Under the pieces are notes generated by a model, which worked only from the letters and a program-made list of their open reading frames with translations, did not search any database and was not told where the DNA came from. From positions 1,054,001-1,118,000 of the forward strand of contig OZ252212.1 of the NCBI GenBank assembly GCA_965248955.1: 64,000 bases of DNA, read 5' to 3'. The number at the start of each line of letters is the position of its first letter. Position 1 is the stretch's first letter. The DNA comes from DAOUJH01 sp965248955 (GTDB taxonomy: Bacteria; Chloroflexota; Dehalococcoidia; Lucifugimonadales; QGNO01). This document shows, one piece after another, positions 62,754 through 64,000 of the stretch. Both the position numbers and the translations under genes were made by a program.

Positions 62754-63398
62754 ATGACTATCGAGTCGCTTTCCCTGCAAGCAGATCCGCGCAGCGTAAA
62801 AGGGAAGAAGGTCAAAGAGCTGAGGCGGCTCGGCTTGACCCCTATCCACGTATACGGGCGGGGAATAGAGCCCGCCGCTCTCCAGGCCGATACTTCAACC
62901 CTCCGCAAGATAGTGGCACGGGCCGGGAGCAACATCCCCGTCACTGTCAAAGGAGAGGGTGGCTCCCGCTTTGCCTTCATCAGGGAGGTGCAGCGGCACC
63001 CCCTAACGGAAGACATCCTCCACGTCGATTTCCTGCAGGTGCCTCTAACGGAGACCATTCGCTCGGAAGTTCCCGTATATCTCATAGGAGAAGCCCCTGC
63101 CGTGCGGCTGATGAACGGCAGGCTCAACCAGGCCTTAAACTCCCTGCAGGTGGAAAGCTTCCCCCTTGAAGTTCCTCAATTCGTCGAGGTTGACGTATCC
63201 TCTCTTGAAGACTTTGAACGCAGCATCTATGTCTCCGACATAAGCCTTGGCGACAAAGTGACCATCCTCAACGATCCTGAGGAACTCGTGGCTCGCGTCA
63301 ATACTACGCATGCCGCCGTCGAAGAAGCGGAGATGCCCGCCGAAGTGGGGCTTGTCGGAGGTGAGCCTGCGGCTGAGTCCGAAGAAGACAGCGGCTGA
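62754..63398 (+). CDS. rplY: Ribosomal protein L25, Ctc type
   Basis: A 214-residue bL25 with the N-terminal 5S rRNA-binding domain (about 1-95, with GLTPIHVYGRGIEP and LHVDFLQV) and the C-terminal TL5/Ctc beta domain (about 96-185). It ends in an acidic tail. An AAGGAG lies before the ATG. Convergent with fmt. Confidence 0.93.
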   Translation: MTIESLSLQADPRSVKGKKVKELRRLGLTPIHVYGRGIEPAALQADTSTLRKIVARAGSNIPVTVKGEGGSRFAFIREVQRHPLTEDILHVDFLQVPLTETIRSEVPVYLIGEAPAVRLMNGRLNQALNSLQVESFPLEVPQFVEVDVSSLEDFERSIYVSDISLGDKVTILNDPEELVARVNTTHAAVEEAEMPAEVGLVGGEPAAESEEDSG

Positions 63399-63431
63399 GC
63401 CGCAGCATTTTCTCCTCGCCGCGGAGTCGCC

Positions 63432-64000
63432 TTACTTCTTTGCCCGGCTACTGAGCACCGCTCCCAGAAAGTGCGGCTGTCCCTTGAGGAACTCTCCCAT
63501 GGGCTGAGGCTTTCTTCCTTCCAGCTGGACTTCATCCAGAACCAGCACGCCTTTACCCGTTGCCACTCCCGCCGTGTAGCCTCCGGCTTTGCCGGGTGAA
63601 ACCACCTGTCCTTTTACAGCGTCAAGAGCATTTTCTTCGAATGCCCGGCCCCTGATCACCTTGAGCAACCGGCCTTCCCAGTGCGTAAAGCAACCCGGCC
63701 AGGGATGGAGCGCACGCAACCGCCTTGCCAGGTACTCCGCCGGCAGCGACCAGTCAAGATCCCCGTCCTTTCTGCTGTACAGCCTGGTGACGCTCGCCTC
63801 GTCTTCGTTCTGCGGCGCGGGCCTGATCTCCCCGGCCTCCCATGCCGGCAATACCTCTGCAAGCAACTCACCGCCCAATACAAACAGCCTCCGCGTTAGC
63901 TGATCCGTCGCCTCTTCAGGGAATACATCTGTCTCCTTCTGCGCCAGAATGGGGCCCGTATCCATTCCTTCGTCCAGCAACATGACCGTCACCCCCACCT
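63432..64000 (-). CDS. fmt: Methionyl-tRNA formyltransferase, C-terminal part (cut by the window edge)
   Basis: About 189 residues of Fmt. The segment LDEGMDTGPILAQ is from the end of the formyltransferase catalytic domain; the rest is the C-terminal tRNA-binding domain (ARRLRALHPWPGCFTHW). The N-terminal half with the catalytic SLLP motif lies beyond position 64000. It is convergent with rplY, with 33 bases between the stop codons. Confidence 0.9.
   Translation of the reverse strand, partial: VGVTVMLLDEGMDTGPILAQKETDVFPEEATDQLTRRLFVLGGELLAEVLPAWEAGEIRPAPQNEDEASVTRLYSRKDGDLDWSLPAEYLARRLRALHPWPGCFTHWEGRLLKVIRGRAFEENALDAVKGQVVSPGKAGGYTAGVATGKGVLVLDEVQLEGRKPQPMGEFLKGQPHFLGAVLSSRAKK

Overview
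The window looks like a bacterial chromosome segment from Chloroflexota, most likely the Dehalococcoidia / SAR202 side. This is an inference from gene content, not from a marker tree. Pointers are paralogue-rich catabolic clusters (phosphotriesterase-like, DUF1028 and amidohydrolase pairs), an actinobacterial-like sulfur-carrier cysteine pathway (CysO-, CysM- and MoeB-type genes), an atypical OmpR-type regulator beside glnA-gltB-gltD, and a bacterial ruvC-ruvA-yebC / recA-recX block. The 2-oxoglutarate dehydrogenase genes and a glutamate synthase suggest a respiring heterotroph. Gene density is high, many starts are GTG or TTG, and most Shine-Dalgarno motifs are strong AGGAGG types.

Layout. 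0-3 kb: a membrane permease fused to a VCBS/ASPIC beta-propeller. 3-10.4 kb: a seven-gene minus-strand operon (aminotransferase, two DUF1028, two phosphotriesterase-like, a haloacid dehalogenase, an amidohydrolase) with a promoter and a palindrome at its head. 10.8-15.4 kb: an MFS carrier, a dispersed-repeat region, a class IV aminotransferase, an S51 peptidase and a Fic protein with operator-like repeats. 15.6-19 kb: tRNA-Gly(CCC), a Yip1 membrane protein, and a GlcG/SDR/amidohydrolase operon. 19-21.3 kb: acylphosphatase and a PstS lipoprotein made of two nearly identical halves. 21.9-23.1 kb: a Fur-family regulator followed by a nickel/cobalt transporter, with a perfect palindrome upstream. 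23.2-28.8 kb: miaB, nadA and nadC, with an MFS gene between the nad genes. 28.9-35.3 kb: a TolB-like lipoprotein, a CysO-like sulfur carrier, an orphan molybdenum hydroxylase subunit, a PD-(D/E)XK protein, and fmdB-dtd behind a CIRCE-like operator. 36-40 kb: sucA-sucB. 40-47.5 kb: uvrB, a methyltransferase, ruvA, ruvC, yebC, recX and recA. 47.6-49.3 kb: a DUF5615/DUF433 toxin-antitoxin-like pair and a transposase remnant. 49.3-64 kb: nadE, a NYN-LOTUS protein, glnA-gltB-gltD with a GlnR-like regulator, cysM, moeB, an Rrf2 regulator, rplY and the end of fmt.

How the genes work together. glnA, gltB and gltD form the GS-GOGAT ammonium assimilation pathway. The regulator just upstream of glnA may control it. 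CysM, MoeB and the distant CysO-like protein together suggest thiocarboxylate-dependent cysteine synthesis under an IscR-like Rrf2 regulator. The two catabolic clusters look like scavenging modules for ester, amide or halogenated organic compounds, but their substrates cannot be read from sequence. The points most worth following up are the permease-propeller fusion, the seven-gene operon, the PstS duplication, the Fur/nickel operator, the CIRCE-like site, the split CysO pathway, and ruvC with an apparent ATC start codon.
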